DNA from: Sarcocystis neurona
Taxonomy: Eukaryota; Apicomplexa; Conoidasida; Eucoccidiorida; Sarcocystidae
Direction of reading: 5' to 3'
NCBI GenBank assembly: GCA_000727475.1
Contig: KL647301.1
Location: 2,926,138-2,990,137, forward strand
Length of the DNA: 64,000 bases
Made by a program: the position numbers and the translations under genes
Notes under the pieces: generated by a model
The model's input: the letters and a program-made list of their open reading frames with translations, nothing else
Told to the model about the DNA's origin: nothing
Database searches by the model: none
Shown: positions 45,404 through 56,615 of the stretch, piece after piece
Numbering within the stretch: position 1 is the first letter of the stretch
Layout: the number at the start of each line of letters is the position of its first letter

Positions 45404-48400
45404 GCACGCAAGTAACATGCACGCACACCAACTGACTCGGTGGCAGGGTTTATAATCACAGTGTGCATCAAATCAGGAGAAGCCGACTAAACTACTAGGC
45501 ATATAAGGATAGACACGTATGTAGGCAGGCGTGTACGCATGTATGTGAGGAGATGCCCTGGGAGAAGCATAGACGGACCGCTTCTGCTGTGACTCATTGA
45601 ACACCATCAAAGCATATATTCATGTACGTTATATTCGCACTCCTATTGCTGCGCTGTTTTCTTTTTGCCTCTCTAGCTCTCTGTACATATATATGTATAT
45701 ATATGCATATATGTACATACGTAAACGTACGCGTACACGTCCTTTTCTGGTGGTGTGTGTCGTGGTAATCTTTTGGGATCGCCGGCTTGTTGCGCAGTAG
45801 TTTAAGATCTGCACATCAACGCAGCCGCAGGCTGCAGCGGCCAGAGCAGCAGTAGTTGTGACACGACATGCAACAAGTAGAAGTAAAATCGGCGCACCGG
45901 CAAACCTAACAGAGCAATTTGTTCTGCAATAATATAGATGGGAACACAGCAATGTTACACGGAGCCACAGTGTGAGGCCCGCAAAAACTCGTTGAAGTGG
46001 TTTCGCGTGCAACTGTAGCAAATGGACCGGTACTCGTTGGACAGTTTCTATCAACTCGTGAGAAGAGAAGGCACGCTAAACAGAAGGGTGTAATTCAGAG
46101 TGAGAAAGACAGGCCCAGAAGAGCCTCTACATGTGACGGGACTGCTGACTGTGCTGAGGAATGAAGGGGGGGCCGCGTAGGGGGAGCGGCAACAGCTTCA
46201 GCCGTAAAGACGTAATGGCAGAACTTTTTCAGTACAGGAATTTCAGGCTGTACACCTATTAATAGCACGATTGTTCGCCTACTTCTGCAACAGTACTGCA
46301 TCTCTAAGTCCACAGTATTTTTTACCGTTCCCGTGGTCATGTGCACCGCACCCACGAAACGTACATGCATATGCACGTACGTGATATTTGCGCCTTTCTC
46401 CTCTAGTTGCCTCCCCCTCTCTCTACGTATTCGTATAGCCGTCCACCTGAAGAGATGTGCATCGTGATAGAATACTGGGGCGGGAGGGGGACTGTGGAGC
46501 TGTTTGGAATTTGCACATCATCGCTGCACACCTAACCAACTTCCGTGTCCGTTGGTTACAAGGAATGTGTTTGGGTGTTCGACGATCGAAGGAGCGCGGA
46601 TTGCAGCTGCATCCGAGAAAACCACAGCACCCTTAGCAGATGATGTAAAGACTACGATACTTTTTTGTCGTCCACATATTCAAAAATACACATATACATA
46701 ATTAAATGTATATACGCGTACATGAGCATTCGGCTGCGCACCCTGTTGTATTATCCGATTGCCTGATCATGTATGTGCCACAACTGGCTTCGTTCACAAC
46801 GGCGGGACCACGGTTTCTGATTGCCAGTGGTTGCTCCAGGAGGCACAGTTGTCTTGAAACTGTGCAGTGCACAAGTGGTGGTACAAGTGCGTGTATGTAC
46901 GCTGCCATATGTAAATTGCGGCGAGCAGGGAAATGACTAAACGGACCTACGCTTTCTATAACCAGTAGATCCGTGTCAGAGGCCTATGTTTGTGGTTAGG
47001 GGGCTGCACAGTTTTGCTTCCGTACATGAACGGGTTGGGTGAATACGCTTAGCCATGAAAGTGTTCATGGAAGTGTCTGCAGAGGATGTCTCTACGCGCT
47101 CCACCGAACGGGTCCGCGACACTCGCAGCTGAGCCCTACTCATCTGTACTCATCGAAACCGGGTACAAGGTGTCCACCGTGGTGCACCTTGGACAGGCAC
47201 GTGTTTTCAATCACATTTAAGAAGACATGTTTTCGTATGTATGAAGAGGAGGAATACGGATTCAAATGAATCTAATTAAGTTTACGGCACTTCCATGACA
47301 CAGTTTACTTAGTCACGATGTGGAAAAACATCCACCACACGCAATACGGCCTCTCCAGTCGGAGGAAGTAGTTTGCGTCCCCTGAATGTACATTTGTCTA
47401 CCTAAAGCTCCACCAGCATGCCAGCTCTACAATAAAGTAGCGAGTGCTCGCGTTCCATTGCCGCAGTGGTACGCGCACGGGAATACTAGTAAATAAGTCT
47501 ATGTCTGTATGTGTACATGCATTATAGCCATTCTCGCGGATGTACTGTTACGCAGCTGTGTCTCACTCGCCCGCATTTTGTCAAGGCAGGAAAGCACGCA
47601 GCGTAATCTTTCGATGCTCTGCGCAAAATTTCTGTGCGTACAGAGCGACGTCGGGGTCGTGAACGCACTCTCAGTCCCGTCGCTCTTGTGCTATCTGTGT
47701 AGCCAAGCATGTCAACGCGTATAAGAAGTGTCGTGTGCGTTTGGGTGTACACGAAAAAGACAAATCTACTTCCATGCCAGGAATTTTTCTGCTGCTGTGT
47801 AGCCTTGGAGGCGCGCGCAAACTTATGTACACGTAAGTGTTTGGACGGAAAGCTCTTCTGCGGCCTGTTTACTGGAGCACACCGCACATCCTCCATGAAT
47901 TCTTCATCGGCAGACTTGCAACATTTACTACCAGATCACACATTAAGAGCATTTTTCTGGGCCGGAGAGCGGCGCGCACGCTTTCTTGCTTTGCCGACTG
48001 GTAGCGTCCTACGGACGACCATTTGATGCAGGAGAGAACCAGTTTGTTCATAGCGGAATTCCTGCTAACACTGTTCTGCACTGCGACGCTGTGTGTCGCT
48101 CGTCCTTGTGTACGTCAGGTAGCAAAAGTGTTCGAATTTGTATAGCTTTGCAACTGCATGGAAGTGTGTTCATGTGTGTGAGGACAGGATTAGCTGAATT
48201 GTATACTGAACATGTTGCGCGGTGTGGACCGTCATGCGTTGTCCCACCACACGTAGGTTTCTAATGCCTGTGAAACTGCCCCGGTCAACGTGTTCACTGA
48301 CTAGCGAGGCCCTACTTAAAGGAACGTACTTTTCCAAGGGACGCGGCCGTTCATTGAGGCAGGCCTTGTACATTGCTGCTGGGCCCGCCTTCCACACCGA

Positions 48401-49680
48401 AACGAAAATTGTCATCTAGAATATGGCTCACAAGGGCAGTCAGATCGCAGGCGATCGGCTACGGTCGACTTCTTTACGAACTCCCACACATGCGCCTCTA
48501 TGTAGATATGCGGATACCCCTGTGTATACATTGTAACCGTTGACGCAGGTACAGAGTTATACGTATGTATACATATGTATCCTTTTTGTACAGGAGAGGA
48601 ACGAAATTTTGCGCGTTTTCCGCCGTGTGTCAGGCTACTGCACAAACCAAGAAGTGTGCTGCTGAAGTGTGAACACACTTCTTACCGATCCCCTTTGCGA
48701 GACACACCCGCACCGTAGTGACAGGCAGAAAGGGCTCTGCACGCTGCTGTACACGACGTCCTTTGACTATTCTCAGCGTGCCGGCTGCTGGGTAGTGTGT
48801 ATATATATATAGTTATACGTACGGTGCTGCTCTGGATGGTCCACGGGAAGAGTTCTGTAGATACAAAGCGCTTGTGCTTGTGAAACATGCTGTACATATT
48901 TGTTCGACAAACCTCAGTCACTTGCATAATTCTTTTTCTGTCTATGTGTCCTGGACGGTACAGCGTACCACTGTGCTTCTTCCTTTATGTGTGCAAGCGA
49001 ACGCAGCAGAGAACAGTCCGTCACTGCTGTGGTGTTCACGTGTTGGTGAGGACAGAAGGGTAAACGGGACAGCAGACGACTTCAGTATTTATGTCACTGT
49101 TGCTGCAGAACCAGCAGCGTCTACGTCTACGGATAGAGTTTAGCTGCCGTGAGAAAGTGACTCCGCAGGACATCCCTCGTCTTTGGTATACCTGTTCACA
49201 TTTGTACAGCGGCGTCCATATGTACAGTCGTTCATCACTACGTTCCAGCATACACACATTACACACGCGCATTTCCTGGCAACAAATGAGTAGATACACA
49301 CAATCTATGCAAGCTTGAAAATCCGCTTGTACGTGCCAGCATACACACGCAGAATCCTGTGATGGAAATTGAGTCTCAGCACCACTCATGCTTCCTTGGG
49401 TACATAACAAGAGGTGCGTGGATGTGTGCACCGTTCAGAAGTAGTGGAGCATGGTCATACGTAGGCTATATCTTCGATCCACAATCGCAGGCATATGTGC
49501 GTCCGCACACGCAACATGTGTAGGTGCGGATGCCCACTTATGAAGGGTCTCATGAATTTCTGTGTATCTGCAGCTATCTATAGAAAGCTGCCTACGCTGA
49601 GCGGCTCGTGCGGATAACACTTGTTTCACTCTCGACTTCGTCCTTTCACGTTAATTAGAGACTTGAGCTAGTCGTTAAGG
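45404..49680. other. Intergenic DNA, no supported gene
   Basis: A TA microsatellite occurs at about 45687-45715, with short GCAGC runs near 45825-45855. The open frames (up to 141 codons) have no motif or paired splice signals. I see no RNA genes. Confidence 0.5.
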
Positions 49681-49689
49681 AAGGTGGCG

Positions 49690-49990
49690 CACTTCCCGGC
49701 CGCCGTGTGTACTTGCTTTGTCATTTTTTTTTCTTTTCGATGCCGCTTCACGTTTCTTACCTCTTTGGATGAGACGGACACTCGCTCCCCCGTCCACGTT
49801 TATATCCTCTTCTGCTGCACACTGTTGCCCTCGTCCCCCCCTCTCCCGGCTAGCCGTCTCCGACATAATCTTGACGTTGGCACTTCTCACTCATGCAGCA
49901 TCCAAGGTTTGTCAGTATTAGCTTTCTCAACTGCTGGCTGGTTTCACTCTTCCGGATTTTCGTCATCTTTACTCGCCCATTCTGTTCTCT
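49690..49990 (+). promoter_or_regulatory. CT-rich tract upstream of the large ORF
   Basis: Pyrimidine-rich plus-strand sequence (TTTTTTTTC, CCCCCCTCTCCC words), about 1.4 kb before the large ORF. It could be the distal part of that gene's leader, in which case a leader exon or intron lies between 50.0 and 51.4 kb. A possible upstream first exon starting at ATG 51060 (65 codons, with a GTAAGC near its end) was noted but its phase does not fit the obvious acceptor. Confidence 0.3.
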
Positions 49991-51407
49991 GCCCTTGTCT
50001 TGCACCCGCGCCGGGTAGAATACATTGTGATCGATGTTACTGAACGCTGCAGGATCTGGGTGTGCGTGTTGATCTTCAAACGGCAGACACATGTACACGG
50101 GCAACTACGACTATGCCGTTTGACTGCCCGTCCAATATCCCCTGCTCGTAACATATTGTCGGATGTCCTCGTGCTTGTACGTGCTACACTTCGGTAGGTA
50201 TCTACAAGTCTGCCGGTAGCCTGCTTTCCACACTTGCCGCACGCCACAGTGTGGACACACATATACGCGGAGGTCGTCTCTTTCGCAGATTTTCTTGCCT
50301 TTTATTCCTGTAGGTGTGTAGCGTGCCACAGGTTAGTCGTTGCAGATGTGTATCGTATGGCTTTCCCCCGCAGTTCGCAGACACGATGCATACGTCTGCC
50401 TACGGTGATCGACGCCGATGTCTTCCCCGCTAGCCGCCATGTTGGCGGGCCTCCGCCTCAGCAGCATGCACCGTAATCAACAGGTAGAACGAACGGGTCT
50501 ACGACCGAAAAAACCCTTCTTGTTTCCTGCATGTGCCTGTCTCCATATCACATACCTTCAGCAATTGTAGCAACTTCTTCGGGTGACTTCTCGGTAGTAA
50601 CTCGGCAAAAAAGGCTACCTCTTACGTGCACTGGGTGGTAGGCGGCTGTCATATTGTGCATCGGGTGTACGTACACTCAAAACTTTCGCAGGACTGGCGC
50701 GCTCCTCTGGCGCCGTCCAGAATCTCCCTTTTGCCGTCCTTACATATTTTCCTTGCCAGTGATTCTGCTCCTTCTGACCCCCAGTACTACATACTTTCAA
50801 AGGAAACTTCACCTTCCTTTTGGTGACTTTTCGCCACATCAGCGAACTGCTTCGCCAGCGTGGTGTACCGTCGCGGCTCTCGCCTGGCTGTGCAAGGAGT
50901 GCGCAGGCGATGGGGCGCCCAACTTCTGTTGGGCCAATGGCGCTGCATCTCAGTGAAGACGAAACGGAGAAGATATGAGTGGTTCCGCCTTTTTGACCGC
51001 CGCACACCACCCTTCTCCCATATTGCTGTCTCGGTATAATCGAATTATTTCTCCGCCGGATGCTTCCAAATGCACTACACCACAACGCTGCGTCCAACGC
51101 GGCTCCTAGTGAGCTAGCAGATCGTCTTTTCCGAAGCCGAGTGCAACACGTTTTGTACTCTTTTCCACATTCGAGGAACCTCTATTTTTTGTCTCCTGAA
51201 AGTAGGGGACCGCAAGTATCCGCTCCCAAGCGCCACGAAGGGGAATATTCCTTGTAAGCCACTTTCACACGGAGAGTCTACTCATTTCGTCAGTTCTCTG
51301 TTGTTTGAGGAAATGTTCTGGACTCGCGCTTTCCGGTGGAACTCTGTAAATTCGCAGTACTTTACCTGTCCCTCTGTATTGTTTCCACTGCACCATTATC
51401 ACCAAAA

Positions 51408-54400
51408 ATGGAACAAATGGCAGCGTTGCGTCGGGAAGTGGTCTACCGGCCTGAAGCCCCTCCGGCGTACGTGATCACCAGCCGCCTGGTATCTTCGTGC
51501 AGAATCGACGCTGAGTCGTTTCCATCAGCAAGTGTAACAGGCACACGTCCTTCCAACGGCTGTTTGCCTTTGGATACTCCTAGGGCTGGTGAATCCGATC
51601 CTGAGTCCACCTTTGCTGCTGTTACCTCGAGTTACTTAGAGTCCTCCCTCACTGATACTCCTCCCCTCTCGGAGTGGCCCGGGTCTTCACTCCTCAAGAG
51701 AGTTCCGTTGTTTGGAAGACTTTTCAGGGCCAGAGTGACAGAATCACAGCGGCGCAAACGAGGTGCAAATCCATCAGCCGTTTTTACTAGTTCTGCCTTG
51801 ACAACTTCCGCTTCTGCGTCTAATTCTGCCGTTAGTGCTGATCCTGCGACTGCTCGTGCGCCTGCTGCGGGACTTCGTAGACGTGCATCACCAAGTGGTG
51901 TCGCGACCCTTTCATCCCCCGATTTCCTCAGCTGCTTGTCCTCTTCGTTGCTGCCTAATAGCTATGTAACTCGATGGAGGAATCACTTCTTCCTCCTACT
52001 CTGGCAGCACACTAAAGTGTATTGTTACGTTACACGCTTACAGCAGACTCCCCCCGCGCAGGTTTCACAGGCTGCTGCGTCTCCTGCAGACGTGAGACTT
52101 TTTGTGTATGACACAGCAGCTTGTGAATGGCCTGGCCCTGTGAGTCGAGCCTACATAGACGCCGAACACCGCCTGCTTCTGCTCGTACTCACGCCTGAAT
52201 CGTCTTTGTCATCTCCTTCGCATTCCCGTTCTCCTCCCTCGCAAATGCTTGACAGTGACGGCCGTCTCACGGTGCTCCTTCATTTTGACCCGCTGCCGCA
52301 ACGTTGCAGCTGCGGTGGCACAGAAGAGAAAAGTTGGTCTGCTACCAGTCCGTCGTGGTGCAGCAGCGCTGCTCCTTCCTCCTACTCTGCAGACCTGCCG
52401 CTTATTCCTTTTGTCGGTTCGCAGAACACCGGCAGAGGTATTACTTTCAAAAGCAGCGCCAGCGATAATGTAGGCATCACTGAAAACCGAGGCTTCCTCC
52501 CTAGCAGAAACCTCACCGACAGCAGAAATAGAATCTTCTCAAACTGTACGAGCGTAAGTAGGGGTCGCAGCAACACCTTCGGCAAGAGTTCTGGTATTCG
52601 TGACAGCAGATGCGACGGTTCTGCGAGTGCATTTTTGTCCCCGCACTGGCTACCGGTATCGCATGCAGTGGTTGTGCCTGCACCCGTCTTTGGGATTACG
52701 TCTGTCTTTAAATGTTCTGCGGGTCTGTTGCTGTTCTCTTGCAACAGCCGCAGCACGCTGCGCGGGGAAAAGAAGGCGTCGTTGCTACTCCTCTGTCTAC
52801 CAGAAATTCAGAGTGTTTTTTCGCGCAAGCGCTCACACGCAGCAGCAGGGCATAGGCATGGCTATTCCTGTGACAAGAAGAAATTTCCACCCGACTGTAG
52901 TCAATTTGATCCTTACGCTCTACCGCCTTCTGCGAGGCCCGACTTGTCCATATCTGCCTGTGCTCCGGGTTCTGCTGCCGCTTCTTTAGCACCGTTTAAC
53001 CTTGCACTGCCTGCTTTGAATGGTGAGCGAGGAACAGATACTTGTTGCGGGCTTACTTGTTCCCGGCCTACGAGAGACAGTGGCGAAGTTGTAGGGAGAA
53101 ACCAGCAACCTGCGCCGCGCTCCGATACATGCGTTACCAAACAGCCACAGCAACGTTTGGAAGAGCTACCTCTCTCCTGTTTTACCAGTGAGCATCTACC
53201 TGCGTTGCCATCCAGTCCCTCGGCCGCCGCAGTAGACGAAGCATCCAAGCGCTTGCTGCTCGCGGGCTTCTGCCCTGAGGAGCAGAGACCGTGGCTAGCT
53301 ATTGCCTGCTGGCGACACTTCCGCGTAGAACTTGATGAGGAGGACTACAACGATCCCTACCGCAGCCGACTCTGCTCACGTTATGGTGCACATACCAGCT
53401 CTCCCACCGCTGCGACGTCCCCTACCGCCGTCGACTGCCCTGGTGCAGCCGACTCGCCCGTTGTTATTGACTCGTCTGGGGGGGTCACCTCTCCGCCGAC
53501 AGCTCAGGACGCAGCAGCTACTTCTGCAAAGCGCTCCCATGGACGAGGACGTCGTGCTGCTCTTGCAGACACGGGTAGTGCCGCTGGTGCTCACGTTTCT
53601 GATGCTGTTGATGCCGCAGCAGATGGTGAAGCTGATACACAGGAAGCAGAGAATGTGTTTGACGAAGGTTCCGGTGAAAAGGAAGAAGAGCCTCTGCTGG
53701 TGCTGCTGCCGCTGCTTGAACATCTACGCACAGCAGCGAAGGTGGCAGCGAGCCTCCGGCGCCTGGCATTGACGGAAACCGCGTGCTTCGGTGTTTCCTC
53801 CCGTCGACGACTCCAGCTTGGGCAGCAGCAGCTGTCACAGGCGCAACTGTCACAGCAGCACCTGCAGGTGCAGCAGCCCGTGCAGGCGGGACCGCCTCAG
53901 CAGGCGAATTTCGCTGATGTTTCTGCTGGTGTGTCGGTGAATAGTAGGTTTGCAGGCGCGGCAGGAACGCTTCGTGGAACGGGCAACGCCACATTGCCGA
54001 CAGCTGCTGGAAGTAAGCGGCGCAGCGAAGAGAGGAACGGGACGGATGAGCAAGCGTGCGGCATATCGGAAACATGGGGAGCATCTTTTTACCGTCCTCT
54101 TGAAATGGGGGAAGTGACAGCGCTATTGCAGCAGGTGGACGCATTCGGAGAGCAGCAGCCGCCAGCAGCAAGTGGAGCCACCGGCAGCAACATCAGTAGC
54201 ACGATGCTGCCCGACAGAGGGGGCGGCTTTCTAGGTAACGTAGCAGGGACAGAATTGAAAGAAGCAAACTCAGGAATAGCAGGACCCAACAGACGTGCTG
54301 CTGCAGACATTTTTGCTGCTGCGTCTTTCTGGTACGGCGGTCAGCAAGCTGAACAGAATGAACCTGTTGAAATTGTGCACATTGCAGTGAGCGCCTCTGG

Positions 54401-56615
54401 GAAACGCGTCGCTCTTACCTTTTCATCCAGTGAAATTCTTATACTCCAGAACAATACTTCACAGAAAGAAGGGAGAGGTTTTAGGACGGCGTATGAGAAA
54501 GCTGCAGCTGGTGCGGTTGACAGCAGGGGTCCGCGTGCTACCGGTGGTGCTCCTACTACTGCTATGACGTCTGCAGGTGCCGCACCTGCAGTACAGGCAT
54601 TGCACACTGTTCGTCCCGCTGCGTCCGCGGCTCGTTTGTTGGCTTGTGGTAACAACAGAAGCAGCGACACTGCGACAGAGACGCCTTCTTCGGCAGCACG
54701 TGCACGAGGTGCACATGCGACGACAGCAGGTGCTGGGGTTGAGCAAGCGGCACCAGCCGCGGGGGTCGCTGGCGGTGGAGCAGCCTCCGGGAGGCGTCCT
54801 TCCGCTCCGTGTGCTGCATCTGTTTTTGTTCCTCCTTCGTCTGACAGTCCGTACGTCCCGTGGCTGTACTTCCCTGCTCCCTATATCACGTATTTGCGGA
54901 CAGCAGCGAGTCTGGATGAGCCAGCGACTGGCAACACCGCTCCCGTTGCCTCCGCCGTTGCCGTCTCTACTGACGGTGCTATTAACGTAGGAAGAGAAGG
55001 CAACATCTTTCCCCTCACAACCGTACTGCGTGGGAGACAAGAATATGAAGGCTTGAATGGCATTGTAGGCGCCTACTTTGACAAGCCGTTGCACTTCAGA
55101 AATAGCTGCGGTGACGACAGTTGCCGCGTACGTAGTACACCACATAGTAAGCGGGGGCGTGAAGCAGTCAGAAGCAAGGATGGAAAGAGGGACGAGAGAA
55201 GCAATGGACAGAGATCTGCAGAAGCAAAAGGCGTCAGTGACGCGGCAAGACGAACAGGAAGAGCACGAGCAACAGGGGTAGGAATTGAAGAAGAAGATGA
55301 GTTTCTGATGCTAGTGTTGGGGGTTCGAGGATCGTTGAAGACGCTGCAGGGATTGCAGAGCCGAGAATCACTTCCTTTGCGTGAAGTAGAGTGGGGAACA
55401 GCAGCAGCTGCAGAAAGTGAGGGAGGGGTAGCACCAGTTTCCGCAGCAGGGGAAGACACGACAGATTTTTCAGGATGTACAGCAAATTTCTCTGCGAATC
55501 CGTCCCTTTCTTTGAATGTCTGTGCCATAGATCTTCGAGCAGCAGCAGCAGCAGCGGAATTAAGTTCAACTGAAACAGCAATAAGATCAGCACGGACACA
55601 GGCAGCACCAGCAGAAGCACAGACAGCAAGAAGTGAGAGGTGTGATATCAATAATGAACACAGGACGACACTGCTTCCTAATGCCGCTGCCAATGGAGGA
55701 ATGAATCGGTGGCTGTGCGACTGCATACTGCCAGATGCATGCGGGGTCGTAGGCCTCGCTGTGCTATCGCCACAGCAATCCTGTTCACTGGATACAGAAG
55801 CTTTGGCTGGAGCAGCGGAAAACGCGGCAGAAGCTTCACCAAAACAAGACGAACTAGAAGGGGAAGACAGAGGAAGTGATTTGTTCACAGGAGGACGAGC
55901 AGAAGCAAATCCCGGAGGTGCAGCAGGAGGGGAAGCAGCGGAAGACCGTTCGGCTTCACGTCAAAGACGGCAGGAACAGCAGCAGACTGCGTTGCTGTTT
56001 GCACTGGAGCAAGTTGAAGAGGAAGATGACTCTGTCGCTGAGGCTGCTTCTGGCATCCAGCCTGCTGCTTGTGGCGCTGTTGCTGCTGCTGTCGGTGCTG
56101 CTTCAGCTGGTGGTGCTGCTACTGCTGTTGCTGCTGATGAGACCCCAGGCGCTGCTGATAGAAAAGTGTCAAGGGGAGACAGTCTCTGCAGGAAAGCAGA
56201 AAAGAAGAAAAAAAAGAGGTGGCAGCGATTGTGTGTGTGGGAAGTAAGCGTGCAGGATGCACATGCCCACGTAAAGAAACTGCTGCAGCAGCAGCGTTTT
56301 GTAGAGGCAGAGCGCATTTGTTGCAATGCGTTGGGCAACTTTGCGCTTTATTCAGACGATAGAGAACCGTCCGCTTCAACCGTACTGCAGGAGTGGCAGG
56401 AAAAGAAGGATAAAGGGGAAGCAAGAAAAGTTGTTTACCACCAGCAGCAGTCATTTTCTCTTCCGTTAGCAATAAAGGAATACGCGCTGTTGCTGGAGGA
56501 GGTGCGAGTGGCGCGGTGGGAGAGGCACGGCCGTCTTCTTGATGCAGACGAAGAGGACTTTTCTGTAAGTGGCTATTCGTGCAGCACAGGCTCTTTTGTC
56601 GAGGACTGCGACTGA
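51408..56615 (+). CDS. Very large low-complexity protein (1735 aa ORF), unidentified, possible vesicle-tethering type
   Basis: The first ATG in good context (AAAAATGG) is at 51408; the frame stays open to TGA at 56613. Islands of ordered sequence sit in Ala/Ser/Gln/Gly-rich filler. These are HFFLLLWQHTKVYCYVTR (about residue 188), VEIVHIAVSASGKRVALTF (about 987), YVPWLYFPAPYITYL (about 1150) and, after a poly-Lys run, LCVWEVSVQDAHAHVKKLLQ and RFVEAERICCNAL (about 1605-1640). A beta-propeller-like part followed by a helical repeat start is the plan of coat and tethering proteins such as Vps18. That is only a guess. No signal peptide follows the ATG. A GTAAGT at 56565 in phase 0 may be a splice donor, so the last 16 residues and stop may be intronic and the gene may continue to the exons at 61 and 63 kb. 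Confidence 0.8.
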   Translation: MEQMAALRREVVYRPEAPPAYVITSRLVSSCRIDAESFPSASVTGTRPSNGCLPLDTPRAGESDPESTFAAVTSSYLESSLTDTPPLSEWPGSSLLKRVPLFGRLFRARVTESQRRKRGANPSAVFTSSALTTSASASNSAVSADPATARAPAAGLRRRASPSGVATLSSPDFLSCLSSSLLPNSYVTRWRNHFFLLLWQHTKVYCYVTRLQQTPPAQVSQAAASPADVRLFVYDTAACEWPGPVSRAYIDAEHRLLLLVLTPESSLSSPSHSRSPPSQMLDSDGRLTVLLHFDPLPQRCSCGGTEEKSWSATSPSWCSSAAPSSYSADLPLIPFVGSQNTGRGITFKSSASDNVGITENRGFLPSRNLTDSRNRIFSNCTSVSRGRSNTFGKSSGIRDSRCDGSASAFLSPHWLPVSHAVVVPAPVFGITSVFKCSAGLLLFSCNSRSTLRGEKKASLLLLCLPEIQSVFSRKRSHAAAGHRHGYSCDKKKFPPDCSQFDPYALPPSARPDLSISACAPGSAAASLAPFNLALPALNGERGTDTCCGLTCSRPTRDSGEVVGRNQQPAPRSDTCVTKQPQQRLEELPLSCFTSEHLPALPSSPSAAAVDEASKRLLLAGFCPEEQRPWLAIACWRHFRVELDEEDYNDPYRSRLCSRYGAHTSSPTAATSPTAVDCPGAADSPVVIDSSGGVTSPPTAQDAAATSAKRSHGRGRRAALADTGSAAGAHVSDAVDAAADGEADTQEAENVFDEGSGEKEEEPLLVLLPLLEHLRTAAKVAASLRRLALTETACFGVSSRRRLQLGQQQLSQAQLSQQHLQVQQPVQAGPPQQANFADVSAGVSVNSRFAGAAGTLRGTGNATLPTAAGSKRRSEERNGTDEQACGISETWGASFYRPLEMGEVTALLQQVDAFGEQQPPAASGATGSNISSTMLPDRGGGFLGNVAGTELKEANSGIAGPNRRAAADIFAAASFWYGGQQAEQNEPVEIVHIAVSASGKRVALTFSSSEILILQNNTSQKEGRGFRTAYEKAAAGAVDSRGPRATGGAPTTAMTSAGAAPAVQALHTVRPAASAARLLACGNNRSSDTATETPSSAARARGAHATTAGAGVEQAAPAAGVAGGGAASGRRPSAPCAASVFVPPSSDSPYVPWLYFPAPYITYLRTAASLDEPATGNTAPVASAVAVSTDGAINVGREGNIFPLTTVLRGRQEYEGLNGIVGAYFDKPLHFRNSCGDDSCRVRSTPHSKRGREAVRSKDGKRDERSNGQRSAEAKGVSDAARRTGRARATGVGIEEEDEFLMLVLGVRGSLKTLQGLQSRESLPLREVEWGTAAAAESEGGVAPVSAAGEDTTDFSGCTANFSANPSLSLNVCAIDLRAAAAAAELSSTETAIRSARTQAAPAEAQTARSERCDINNEHRTTLLPNAAANGGMNRWLCDCILPDACGVVGLAVLSPQQSCSLDTEALAGAAENAAEASPKQDELEGEDRGSDLFTGGRAEANPGGAAGGEAAEDRSASRQRRQEQQQTALLFALEQVEEEDDSVAEAASGIQPAACGAVAAAVGAASAGGAATAVAADETPGAADRKVSRGDSLCRKAEKKKKKRWQRLCVWEVSVQDAHAHVKKLLQQQRFVEAERICCNALGNFALYSDDREPSASTVLQEWQEKKDKGEARKVVYHQQQSFSLPLAIKEYALLLEEVRVARWERHGRLLDADEEDFSVSGYSCSTGSFVEDCD

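Noticed and set aside
51336..51407. Upstream extension of the large ORF with a signal-peptide-like stretch
   Set aside because: It begins at GTG, not ATG. The sequence TTCGCAG just inside could instead be a splice acceptor. ATG 51408 has a good context and was preferred.
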